Origin: Methanofollis sp. UBA420 | GTDB lineage: Archaea > Halobacteriota > Methanomicrobia > Methanomicrobiales > Methanofollaceae | Assembly (NCBI RefSeq): GCF_002498315.1 | Contig: NZ_DAGX01000007.1 | Span: 248,001-312,000 of the forward strand | Reading direction: 5' to 3' | DNA length: 64,000 nucleotides | Part shown: positions 34,060 to 42,016 of the stretch, one piece after another | Position numbering within the stretch: the stretch's first letter is position 1 | Layout of the letters: the number at the start of each line of letters is the position of its first letter | Notes under the pieces: model-generated | What the model was told of the DNA's origin: nothing | What the model saw: only the letters and a program-made list of their open reading frames with translations | The model's database searches: none | Made by a program: the position numbers and the translations under genes

Positions 34060-34270
34060 TTGGTTTTTTCTATTTTCTGGCTTTTTAGAAACCCTCGCGT
34101 CGAGTGATCACTTCACGAAGAGAACTCTGGAGATTCTCTGGTCTGCAGTGCCTGTGCCGGGGGACTACAGCGAAGACCTAACGGCCTTCCTGACCTCACT
34201 TCGTTCGCAGCCACTGAACTCCAGGATAGGGGAGTACATCAGCCCGAGCATGAGGGTCTTTCCAGAGCCT
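34060..34270 (+). repeat. Dispersed intergenic repeat, partial copy 5
   Basis: The gap after DUF1614 has TAGAAACCCTC (34086-34096), GGGGGACTACAGCGAA (34159-34174) and TGACCTCACTTCGTTCG (34191-34207). All three are also found in the 17-kb composite copy with nearly the same spacing. The GTGGGGAAGGC core is missing, so this copy is truncated or rearranged. I see no gene here. Confidence 0.55.
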
Positions 34271-34286
34271 TTTTCTGATCGATATT

Positions 34287-35117
34287 TCACGGCCGGTACT
34301 TCTGGAACAGTGCGTCGAAGACAGGCACCTGCTCCGCATAGAGCCGCGGGTCGTTCTCCTTGTATTCGAGACTTGTCTCGACCGCCGGGTGCGCCGAGAT
34401 GAAGGGGATGACGGTGGCGAAGTCCAGTCCGCCTTCGGGGTGGTTGATGGGGAGGTGCTCGTCGGTGACCGATCCCTTCCTGCTGTTCGAGAGGTGAAAG
34501 AGACGGAGAGGAAGGTTGTCGAAGGGGGCGAGGAGGTCGGCATAGGGTGCGCCGAGGAAGTTTGCCGTGCAGAAGAGGTGGGCGAAGTCCAGGCAGAACC
34601 CCCTGACCCTGCCGCCGGCAAGGGCACGGAGTTCTTCCCCCGTGTTTCCGAGGAGGGGGTAGCCCGCATAGACCGCGGGGAGGTTTTCGAGGATGAACCG
34701 CGGGTCGAAGTGACAGTCGAGGAAGGCGGCGAAGGTCTCCTCCGCCTCCTCCCTCCTGCCCGGCAGGTGTCGCCCCGCGTGGAGGACGATGTGTCTGGCG
34801 CCGGTGACATCCGCCGCCTCTGCTGTCAGGCCAAGGGCCTCCTCCGTCCACCTCTCGATCTCCGCGGGAGGTCTGTCGTCGTAGGCCGCCGGTGCGCAGG
34901 GGTTCACCCCGTGGCCGTGGTGCGGGGCGTGGATGACGATAGGGACGCCAGCATCTGCGATCCTCTCAATGTCGCGCCTGAACACCGCCCCGTCCCCGGG
35001 GATCATCTGGACCTGCACATGATCGATCCGCCCCTCCCTGTACATCGCGGCGAGCGCGGAGAATGTCTTTAGATCGTCGGAGCGCACCCCGGCGCCGATG
35101 CGGTACGGCCTTTCCAT
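34287..35117 (-). CDS. TIM-barrel sugar-phosphate isomerase/epimerase-like protein
   Basis: The 276-residue protein has the xylose-isomerase-like TIM barrel (AP endonuclease 2 superfamily). VIHAPHHGHGVNP, RHIVLHAGRH, FILENLP, CLDFAHLF and LFHLSNSRKG supply the His/Glu/Asp metal ligands. The family covers sugar isomerases, endonuclease IV and unknown hydrolases. Length and the sugar-isomerase-like ENLP motif favour a small-molecule isomerase. It is monocistronic, between a repeat and tRNA-Gln. Confidence 0.85.
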   Translation of the reverse strand: MERPYRIGAGVRSDDLKTFSALAAMYREGRIDHVQVQMIPGDGAVFRRDIERIADAGVPIVIHAPHHGHGVNPCAPAAYDDRPPAEIERWTEEALGLTAEAADVTGARHIVLHAGRHLPGRREEAEETFAAFLDCHFDPRFILENLPAVYAGYPLLGNTGEELRALAGGRVRGFCLDFAHLFCTANFLGAPYADLLAPFDNLPLRLFHLSNSRKGSVTDEHLPINHPEGGLDFATVIPFISAHPAVETSLEYKENDPRLYAEQVPVFDALFQKYRP

Positions 35118-35163
35118 GCCTGATCATGGCATCCGCTCAGGGATGAGTGTTTTCAAAAAGGAG

Positions 35164-35236
35164 TAGCCCGGAGCAGATTCGAACTGCTGTCGGGGGATCC
35201 AGAGTCCCCCATGATTGACCGCTACACTACCGGGCT
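35164..35236 (-). tRNA. tRNA-Gln (CTG)
   Basis: On the minus strand the acceptor stem AGCCCGG pairs with CCGGGCT. T8/A9, a D-arm and the anticodon stem GGGGA/TCCCC follow. The loop CTCTGGA gives anticodon CTG. The T-arm contains GTTCGAATC and the discriminator is A. CCA is not encoded. Confidence 0.92.
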
Positions 35237-35286
35237 ATGCGCCTTATTCTGTTTTTCTTCGGGATAGAAAAAGGTGACGGTCTGGT

Positions 35287-36012
35287 TCAGACCGACCGTG
35301 CCCGGGGGCACTTCCCGCAGGCCCGGCAGACCTCGGGTATCGGAGATATTTCCGTGCCTTTATTGCAGAACGGAGTGATGTCGTTGCTGTCCCTGACGAA
35401 GTAGATGTGCGGCACCAGGGAGATGTGGGTGTAGGCCCCGCAGGGGAGGCCGAGTGCGTCCGCGATCATCTTCTGGAGGTGCGCGAGCGCGAACATATTC
35501 GCCCCGGCCGCGGAGAGCATGTCGTTGCTCCTGAAGACCACCTTCATCAGGAGTTTTCCGTCCCGCACCACGCACTGGATCAACTGGAGGCAGGGGCAGT
35601 CATGCAGCTCCTCGTCCACCGGCGGGTTCCAGGTGACGGCGACGGCACGCCTGCTCTCCGGGGCCTCCCTGAGTTTCTGTATGATGTACCCGATCTGGTC
35701 GGCATGGACGTCGGCTCCCTCCTTCGCCAGGCCCTGCCCCCAGTCGCAGAGACGGCTGTGATAGTCGTACTCGAAGACCGCGTCGGACCCGTGGAGAAGG
35801 GCGTTGGCATAGGAGTCCAGGAACCGGCGCTGAAAACGCGAGTGCCCGCTCGCCATCGGTTCGGTGAAGGGATCCTCGACGGTGATCGCCGTCTCCTCGA
35901 ACTCCACCGTCGCCTCGCCGTCCTCGGTATCGAGCACGTATCCTTTTTCCAGGATCATCTTCACCACCAGTTCATGCGCCCGCCCCAGGGTGGGGGCCCT
36001 GATCACTCTCAT
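35287..36012 (-). CDS. thyA: Thymidylate synthase, archaeal/methanogen type
   Basis: The 241-residue protein matches the short methanogen-type thymidylate synthase. The catalytic Cys141 is in DCPCLQLIQ, the substrate-binding region reads FRSNDMLSAAGANMFALAHLQ, and an AYTHISLVPHIY segment follows. It methylates dUMP, in these archaea probably with a tetrahydromethanopterin-type donor. A C-terminal CRACGKCPRA pair of CxxC motifs could bind zinc. The long open frame upstream to 36177 is not conserved-looking; the ATG at 36012 was chosen. A dUTPase gene lies 12.5 kb away. Confidence 0.92.
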   Translation of the reverse strand: MRVIRAPTLGRAHELVVKMILEKGYVLDTEDGEATVEFEETAITVEDPFTEPMASGHSRFQRRFLDSYANALLHGSDAVFEYDYHSRLCDWGQGLAKEGADVHADQIGYIIQKLREAPESRRAVAVTWNPPVDEELHDCPCLQLIQCVVRDGKLLMKVVFRSNDMLSAAGANMFALAHLQKMIADALGLPCGAYTHISLVPHIYFVRDSNDITPFCNKGTEISPIPEVCRACGKCPRARSV

Positions 36013-36197
36013 GGAGAAGAGTAGGCAGGCAGGGTTACTGAAGATTGTGTCTTTGCTCCCTGACCTGCCTGCATTGCGTGTGGAGCGGTTGGCTTTTGCG
36101 GGCCCGATGATGCGATTCCTGAGGATTCGCAAAGAATTTGAAATTACGGCCTGTTCAGGGCGTCTGACAGGCGTCACCCGTCCCGTGCAACCACAAA

Positions 36198-36210
36198 GGA
36201 TATATTAAGT
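36198..36210 (+). promoter_or_regulatory. Strong box A/TATA promoter of the S-layer gene
   Basis: GGATATATTAAGT, preceded by ACAAA, is a near-consensus archaeal promoter. Initiation would fall near 36230 and leave an untranslated leader of about 100 bases. The surrounding 318-base gap between thyA and the S-layer gene holds nothing else coding. Confidence 0.6.
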
Positions 36211-36256
36211 GTTACACTAATAATGTCGTATATTCCGGCAATCGGAGTATTGGGCA

Positions 36257-36306
36257 TGGTGAACCCGTATTCGACGCGTGTCGAACTAGGTTTGTTGTGC
36301 TCACCA
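36257..36306 (+). promoter_or_regulatory. Nested hairpin in the S-layer mRNA leader
   Basis: An outer stem TGGTGA (36257-36262)/TCACCA (36301-36306) encloses a perfect inner stem TTCGAC (36270-36275)/GTCGAA (36280-36285) with a GCGT loop. It ends 24 bases before the S-layer ATG and just ahead of the strong AAAGGAGG ribosome site (36317-36324). It may stabilise this highly expressed mRNA. Confidence 0.45.
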
Positions 36307-36330
36307 CGTTTACGTTAAAGGAGGAATTGC

Positions 36331-38712
36331 ATGAAGAGTACATCTAAGATGATGGTCGTTGCCGCCGTCTTCCTTGTAGCCGCCGCCATGCTTGTCATGC
36401 CGGCCGCCGCGAGGACTGCGACCCAGATCAACAGCGGAGACACCATCTTTCTGTATGAAGAGAACCTGAACCTGTCGTCAATCAATGACGACACACCGTT
36501 CACGACGCTTGTTCACTATACGAACGATGACACCAGTGTTGGTTTCGACACGACCCTCACGGTCGCCAACTCCAATGATTTCAGCCTTTTGGAGGACGTC
36601 GCAGCGACTATCAATGGCAAATACGGTCGTTACTTCGTAACCGATGCGTCGAGCGGGAAGTATGTCTACATCGAGAAGCCGACAGTCGAGATCAAGCCCG
36701 TTCTTGCCGATTCGCACTCCGACTCGATCGCAGGCAAGACCGTGACCTCGAACGCGAAGATTGCCTTCCAGCTGATCGCCCCTAAGGTCGGCGGTAGCGT
36801 TGTGAATGGCACTCCTGCTAACTATGCCACGGTCAACATCGAGGTCACCACCCCGACCGGCGGTACCGTCAAGACGCTCGGTGGCGTTGACCTCGGTGGC
36901 ATCGAACTCACCTCATCCAACCAGTACACTGGCCCTATCGATCTCTCTGCTGAGGATCTCGACGCCGGCAAGTACGAGGCAGTGGCGAAGTGGGCAATGC
37001 CGACCGGCTTTGACCAGTATGCAGAAGACTCCAAGATTGTCAGCTTCAGCCTCACGACCGACAAGCTCTCCATCGCTGCCAGCAAAGAAAGCGTTGTCAG
37101 GGGCAAGTCCTTCACCGTGACTGTCACCGGTGACAGCAAGAAGGAGTACTTCCTGTACATCAAGGATGCCGGCGTTGCGGACTACAAGTACCCGCTCCTC
37201 GCCCCCAACCAGCCCGGTGTCAGCCCTGCTAGCGCCGGGATGCTTGACCTGACCAATGAAATGGCCAGCGCTCCGGGCACCAACGCGTCTGTCATGACCA
37301 AGGCCGACGGCACCCGGACTGTCGAGTTCAGGACCACCGCCGATACTGAAGACAAGACGTACACCTTCAAGGTGATGGAGAACAAGACGACCAACCCCAA
37401 GGACGACGATGTCAAGGTGAAGGTCGAGAAGGGTGCAGTCACCATTACCGCCGAGGGTGCGGGCGCCTACTACTTCGGTGAGGAGATCAAGCTCTCCGGT
37501 ACCAACACCGAAGGCAAGAAGGTCTACCTCTTCCTCGTCGGCCCCAACCTGGGTGACGGCAATGGCGTGAGCCTCGTGGACGTCAGCAAGAAGTCCAGCG
37601 CTGGTATCGCAGGCTTTGTTGAGGAGTCTGTCGAGTCCGACGACACCTGGGCATACACCTGGAACACCGGCGATATCGAGGGCGGTGTCCTCAGTGAGGG
37701 CAGTTACACGGTTTACGCCGCTACTCAGCCCCGTGCAAAGGGCAACCTCTCCGGTGTCGAGTACGCGACCATGTCCGTCAACCTGAGAAAGGGCTTCATC
37801 ACCGGTGCCACCAACGTCAACACCCTCGCGAAGGGTGACGACCTGAAGATCACCGGTACCGCGGAAGGCAAGCCGTCCAACATCTATGTCTGGATCTTCG
37901 GCAAGAACTTCTACGGTCAGGACTCCAACAACCCCCAGGCCTCTGAGTCTGTCGAGGACGACGGCACCTTCGAGTACAAGCTCGAGGACACCGACAACCT
38001 CGCAGCCGGCCAGTACTTCGTCATCCTCCAGCACCCGATGGCCAAGACCGGACCGGGTAACGATGTCTACTGGGATACCACCGACCAGGTCCTGGTGGCT
38101 CCGGGTCAGACTGATGTCAACCTGAAGAACCTGCAGGCCTCCGACGCGGCGACCGCGCTCATCAACGCGATGGACTCGTCCAATGTCGACGACACCTACA
38201 CCAAGCTCACCTTCTCGGTTCAGGAAGCCTGGATCAGGATCGACAGCATCGGCGACAAGGCCGTCGGTGAGAAGTTCACCATCACCGGCACCACTAACCT
38301 CGCTGTCGGCGACGAACTGAACGTTGACATTCAGTCTGTGGCTTTCGGCGCGACCAAGAAGACCGAGTCTTCCGGCTTCAGCGGCAGATCCGGCACCGTG
38401 AAGGTCGTCGAGGGCACTGACACCAACAAGTGGTCCTACGAGGTTGATGCAACCAACTACAAGCCTGACCAGTATCAGGTCAAGGTTGAAGGCATCGACG
38501 TCTCCGACGCCAGCACGAGCACGACCTTCAACATCGTTGAAGGCGTCCCGACCACTCCGGTCCAGCCGACCCAGAGCGTGACCACTGTCCCGCCGACTGG
38601 AACTGCAACCACCACCGTCCCGGCCACCACCCCGACTCAGCCCGGCTTCGGCGCGCTGATCTCCCTGATTGGCCTCGGTGCAGTTGCGTTCCTTGTCATG
38701 CGCAGGAACTAA
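36331..38712 (+). CDS. Major S-layer protein with PGF-CTERM anchor
   Basis: The 793-residue protein has a signal peptide (residues 1-27, cleavage after AAA). A DUF3821-like N-terminal region follows (INSGDTIFLYEENLNL). After that come several beta-sandwich repeats, a Thr/Pro-rich stalk and a C-terminal PGFGALISLIGLGAVAFLVMRRN sorting signal (771-793). This pattern is processed and lipid-anchored by an archaeosortase (PGF-CTERM) and is typical of Methanomicrobiales S-layer proteins. N-glycosylation sequons are scattered through it. Codon use is strongly biased to a few preferred codons, as in mer and mtd, indicating high expression. The ribosome site AAAGGAGG is ideal. It is probably the structural cell-wall protein. 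Confidence 0.88.
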   Translation: MKSTSKMMVVAAVFLVAAAMLVMPAAARTATQINSGDTIFLYEENLNLSSINDDTPFTTLVHYTNDDTSVGFDTTLTVANSNDFSLLEDVAATINGKYGRYFVTDASSGKYVYIEKPTVEIKPVLADSHSDSIAGKTVTSNAKIAFQLIAPKVGGSVVNGTPANYATVNIEVTTPTGGTVKTLGGVDLGGIELTSSNQYTGPIDLSAEDLDAGKYEAVAKWAMPTGFDQYAEDSKIVSFSLTTDKLSIAASKESVVRGKSFTVTVTGDSKKEYFLYIKDAGVADYKYPLLAPNQPGVSPASAGMLDLTNEMASAPGTNASVMTKADGTRTVEFRTTADTEDKTYTFKVMENKTTNPKDDDVKVKVEKGAVTITAEGAGAYYFGEEIKLSGTNTEGKKVYLFLVGPNLGDGNGVSLVDVSKKSSAGIAGFVEESVESDDTWAYTWNTGDIEGGVLSEGSYTVYAATQPRAKGNLSGVEYATMSVNLRKGFITGATNVNTLAKGDDLKITGTAEGKPSNIYVWIFGKNFYGQDSNNPQASESVEDDGTFEYKLEDTDNLAAGQYFVILQHPMAKTGPGNDVYWDTTDQVLVAPGQTDVNLKNLQASDAATALINAMDSSNVDDTYTKLTFSVQEAWIRIDSIGDKAVGEKFTITGTTNLAVGDELNVDIQSVAFGATKKTESSGFSGRSGTVKVVEGTDTNKWSYEVDATNYKPDQYQVKVEGIDVSDASTSTTFNIVEGVPTTPVQPTQSVTTVPPTGTATTTVPATTPTQPGFGALISLIGLGAVAFLVMRRN

Positions 38713-38719
38713 TCCCCCC

Positions 38720-38727
38720 TTTTTTTT
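38720..38727 (+). terminator. T-run terminator after the S-layer gene
   Basis: A run of eight T directly follows CCCCCC, 8 bases after the stop codon. Oligo-T tracts suffice for archaeal termination. Confidence 0.5.
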
Positions 38728-38831
38728 GCGTCTCTCCTCTGATCCTTTCGCCTTCGTCTCTGTTCAATTCCGGCGCATTTTTCTGGCAGGAATGCCGATA
38801 CCCTTTAAAGAAGACAGGAGCATCATTATCC

Positions 38832-40379
38832 ATGAAACTCGTAACCAGGCTGATCGACATCGCCCATCGCGGTGTCCTCCTCCATGCCGCCGACGCACGG
38901 GAGGTCAGCGTGCGGGACGGCGACCGGGTCGAGGTAAAAAACCGGGTCACCGGCGAGTCGGTCTCCGCCTTTGTCGACACCACCGCCTCCCTCATAGACC
39001 AGGGCGTTATCGGCGTCTACCGGCAGACCCAGCAGCAGATCGATGTCCTTGACGGCGCCGAGGTCGAGGTGCGTGCGGCCGACCGTCCTGCCTCTCTCGA
39101 CTACATCAGGAAGAAGATGGACGGCCAGCGTCTCTCCAAGGAAGAGACCTACGCTATCATCAGGGACGTCGTCGGCGACGTACTCTCCCCGAGCGAACTC
39201 ACCGCCTACATCGTCTCCACCTACACCAATCCCCTGGACATGGACGAGGTGGAATACCTCACCCGGGCGATGGTGGACACGGGCGAGCACCTCCACTTCC
39301 CCTCGTATCCGATCGTGGACAAGCACTCGATCGGCGGGGTGCCGGGCAACAAGATCACCCTCCTTGTCGTCCCGATCGTCGCCGCCGCCGGCCTGAAGAT
39401 CCCGAAGACAAGTTCGCGGGCGATCACAGGCGCCGCCGGCACGGCCGACCTCATGGAGGTGCTCGCCCCTGTGGAGTTCACCGCCGCCGAGGTCCAGCAG
39501 ATGACCGAGAAGGTTGGTGCGGTGATCGTCTGGGGCGGGGCGACGAACATCGCCCCGGCCGACGACCGGTTCATCGCCGTCGAGTACCCCTTCAAGATCG
39601 ATGCACGGGGCCAGATGCTCGCCTCGGTGATGGCGAAGAAGTTCGCCGTCGGCGCGAACCTTGTCGCAATCGACATCCCGGTCGGCGAGCACACCAAGGT
39701 CTCGACTGTCGAGGAGGGGAGAAAAATGGCGCGTGAGTTCATCGACCTCGGCGAACGCCTGGGCATGCGTGTGGAGTGCGCCCTCACCTATGGCGAGTCC
39801 CTTGTCGGCCACACCATTGGCCCGAAACTCGAAGTGAAGGAGGCGCTCTCCGTCCTCGAAGGTGCGACTGAGCCGAATTCTCTCATCCAGAAGAGTCTCT
39901 CCCTTGCCAGCATCCTCCTGGAGATGTCGGGGAAGGCGGCGCCTGGCCAGGGCTATGCAACGGCCCAGGAGGTCCTTGCCTCGGGAAAGGCCCTTGCAAA
40001 GATGAAGGAGATCATAAGGGTGCAGGGCGGCAACCCTGATGTGACTGCCGCGGAGATCACTCCCGGCGAGTTCCAGTTCGTGGTCAATGCCCCGACGAGC
40101 GGGTATGTGGTCGAACTGAACAACAAGGCCCTCATCAGCCTTGCCCGGGCCGCGGGCGCACCGCAGGATCCGGGCGCCGGGGTCTCTGTCCATGCAAAGA
40201 AGGGGACACAGGTTCGGGTCGGCGAACCTATCCTGACAGTCTATGCCGACCGGAAGTGGCGCCTCCAGAAGGCGCTCGAAGTCGGTCGCCAGTTGATGCC
40301 GGTCGTTGTCGAGGGGATGCTCCTCGACCGCGTCCCCGGGAGACACTGGGGACCTAGAGGTGAATTCCATGGTATGTAA
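38832..40379 (+). CDS. AMP phosphorylase (archaeal thymidine-phosphorylase-like family)
   Basis: The 515-residue protein has an extra N-terminal domain (about 1-85), which separates AMP phosphorylases from bacterial thymidine phosphorylases. The glycosyl-transferase fold follows: DKHSIGGVPGNKITLLVVPI (phosphate loop), KTSSRAITGAAGTADLMEV, and C-terminal ITPGEFQFVVNAPTSGYV. It converts AMP (and CMP/UMP) plus phosphate to base and ribose-1,5-bisphosphate, which feeds the R15P isomerase and RuBisCO at the window's left edge. CCCTTTAAAG (38802-38811) is a good box A about 25 bases upstream. Confidence 0.92.
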   Translation: MKLVTRLIDIAHRGVLLHAADAREVSVRDGDRVEVKNRVTGESVSAFVDTTASLIDQGVIGVYRQTQQQIDVLDGAEVEVRAADRPASLDYIRKKMDGQRLSKEETYAIIRDVVGDVLSPSELTAYIVSTYTNPLDMDEVEYLTRAMVDTGEHLHFPSYPIVDKHSIGGVPGNKITLLVVPIVAAAGLKIPKTSSRAITGAAGTADLMEVLAPVEFTAAEVQQMTEKVGAVIVWGGATNIAPADDRFIAVEYPFKIDARGQMLASVMAKKFAVGANLVAIDIPVGEHTKVSTVEEGRKMAREFIDLGERLGMRVECALTYGESLVGHTIGPKLEVKEALSVLEGATEPNSLIQKSLSLASILLEMSGKAAPGQGYATAQEVLASGKALAKMKEIIRVQGGNPDVTAAEITPGEFQFVVNAPTSGYVVELNNKALISLARAAGAPQDPGAGVSVHAKKGTQVRVGEPILTVYADRKWRLQKALEVGRQLMPVVVEGMLLDRVPGRHWGPRGEFHGM

Positions 40380-41778
40380 ACTACGTTTCCTGGTTATTGC
40401 CGTCCTTGCTCTCCTCCTCTGCGGCACTGCCGTGCAGGCGTCCACCCTCGTCGATGTGACGGTGAAGGACGCGGACGACGGCGCCGCCCTCAAAGGGGCG
40501 ACGGTCTATGTCGACGGCAGCGACGAAGGCACCACGAACTCGCGCGGCGAAGTGTCCTACAGGCACTCGGAGTCCTCCCGCTATGACCTGAAGGTGACAA
40601 AGTCCGGCTACAAGGACTGGACTGAACGCATCGACGCCGACGACACCTCGGTGACCGTGCGGATGGACCGGAGTTCTCTTGACCTGAAGATCACCGTCTA
40701 TGACGCCGACACCTTCCTCCCGGTCTCGGGCGTCTGGGTTGAGATCACCAGCAAGGAAGACGGTGAGAGAGACTCTGAAAAGACAGATTCGACAGGTCTT
40801 GCCACCTTCGAGGTGAAGGCGAACGAGGACTATTCTGTCGAGGTCGAGGCAAAGGGGTATGACCTGCTGCAGCGGGATATAGAGGTCGACGACGAGGCCG
40901 AACCCGTCCAGTTCTGGCTCTATCCCGAGGGCAGGTTCGCCTTTCGGGTGCTTGATGCCAAGGACCATCTTCCGGTCGTCAATGCCACGGTGAAGGTCGG
41001 CGGGACGGTGCGGGGGACAACAGGCAGCGACGGTTTCGTCACCACGGTCGTGGATACGGACAGGCGGTACCTCGTGGAGGTGACCCACCCGGCGTACAGC
41101 GACTACCGTCAGGAGGTGTCTCTCCAGGAGAATGCTGTCCGCACCGACATCTTCCTCTCGAAGTCCACGTACCCGGTCTTCATCTCGGTCTATGACGCCG
41201 CGAAGGCCCCGCTGGCCGGTGCGAGCGTCTCCGTCGACGGTAAAGACGTCGGTGTGACTGATAATTACGGACGGTTCAGCCTTGAGTCGGTGGTGGCGGG
41301 CACGCATGCCATCGAGGTCAGAGCTCCCGGCTATGTCTCCTGGCAGGGGTCGTGCAACTCCCGTGACCAGAAGACCGACCTTGTCGCCGAACTGGTGCCT
41401 GTCTCTGTTCCTGTTGCGGTCATCGTCGGGAGTCCCGACCACAAAGCCCTTGCCGGTGTGGCAATTGGCGTGGATGGGGCGGCCCGGGGCGTCACCGGGG
41501 CGGACGGGATCCTGAAACTCGACCTTGCGCCCGGCAGTTACAATATTTCTGGGACGCTGGACGGCTACAAACTCACATATCTGGTGCAGCAGGTCCCGAT
41601 CGGTTCTCTGGGTGAGTCCTGCTCCCTCACGATGCAGCCTTCCGGCCTTCCCCTCGGCATCATTGGTGTGGTCGCGGTCATCCTTGTCCTGGTGGCGGTC
41701 GCCGGTGTGGCCGTGGCCGGGAAGATAGAGAGGCCTGCCCGCCGCAATCACAGGCCCGGGCGGCGTGGCGGTTTCTAA
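40369..41778 (+). CDS. Anchored surface protein with repeated carboxypeptidase-regulatory/PEGA-like domains
   Basis: The 469-residue protein has a signal peptide (VIAVLALLLCGTAVQA). About five tandem beta-sandwich units of 70-85 residues follow, each with a pattern like ATVYVDGSDEGTTNSRGEVSY and ending in GYKDW- or GYVSW-like turns. It ends in a C-terminal membrane helix (LGIIGVVAVILVLVAVAGVAVAG) and a basic tail. It faces outward and probably supports or binds the S-layer. The ATG at 40369 overlaps the AMP phosphorylase end by 11 bases, and GAGGTGAA precedes it. The long upstream open frame belongs to another frame of that gene. Confidence 0.82.
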   Translation: MVCKLRFLVIAVLALLLCGTAVQASTLVDVTVKDADDGAALKGATVYVDGSDEGTTNSRGEVSYRHSESSRYDLKVTKSGYKDWTERIDADDTSVTVRMDRSSLDLKITVYDADTFLPVSGVWVEITSKEDGERDSEKTDSTGLATFEVKANEDYSVEVEAKGYDLLQRDIEVDDEAEPVQFWLYPEGRFAFRVLDAKDHLPVVNATVKVGGTVRGTTGSDGFVTTVVDTDRRYLVEVTHPAYSDYRQEVSLQENAVRTDIFLSKSTYPVFISVYDAAKAPLAGASVSVDGKDVGVTDNYGRFSLESVVAGTHAIEVRAPGYVSWQGSCNSRDQKTDLVAELVPVSVPVAVIVGSPDHKALAGVAIGVDGAARGVTGADGILKLDLAPGSYNISGTLDGYKLTYLVQQVPIGSLGESCSLTMQPSGLPLGIIGVVAVILVLVAVAGVAVAGKIERPARRNHRPGRRGGF

Positions 41779-41973
41779 ACCCTATTATCTTATTTTTGAG
41801 TGTTCTGGAGCATTTATTGGTGTCCCTGCACCTGCTCAGGTAACTGCAGGTAGTGAATTATATTATTTTCGATTTCTTAATCCTGCATTTCTTTTGATCA
41901 TCTTAATTATGGCAATATTAATCTATTTTTTTGAATATTAGGTGATATTTTCAAGATAATATGAATCGTCCTG

Positions 41974-41983
41974 TTTTATATGG
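41974..41983 (+). promoter_or_regulatory. TATA box of the first VWA gene
   Basis: TTTTATATGG lies about 34-43 bases before the ATG at 42017, in a strongly AT-rich gap (41779-42016) that contains no gene. A GGGAGAAG ribosome site follows. Confidence 0.5.
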
Positions 41984-42016
41984 GGATCAGGTCTGTACAT
42001 ACCTGAGGGAGAAGAT

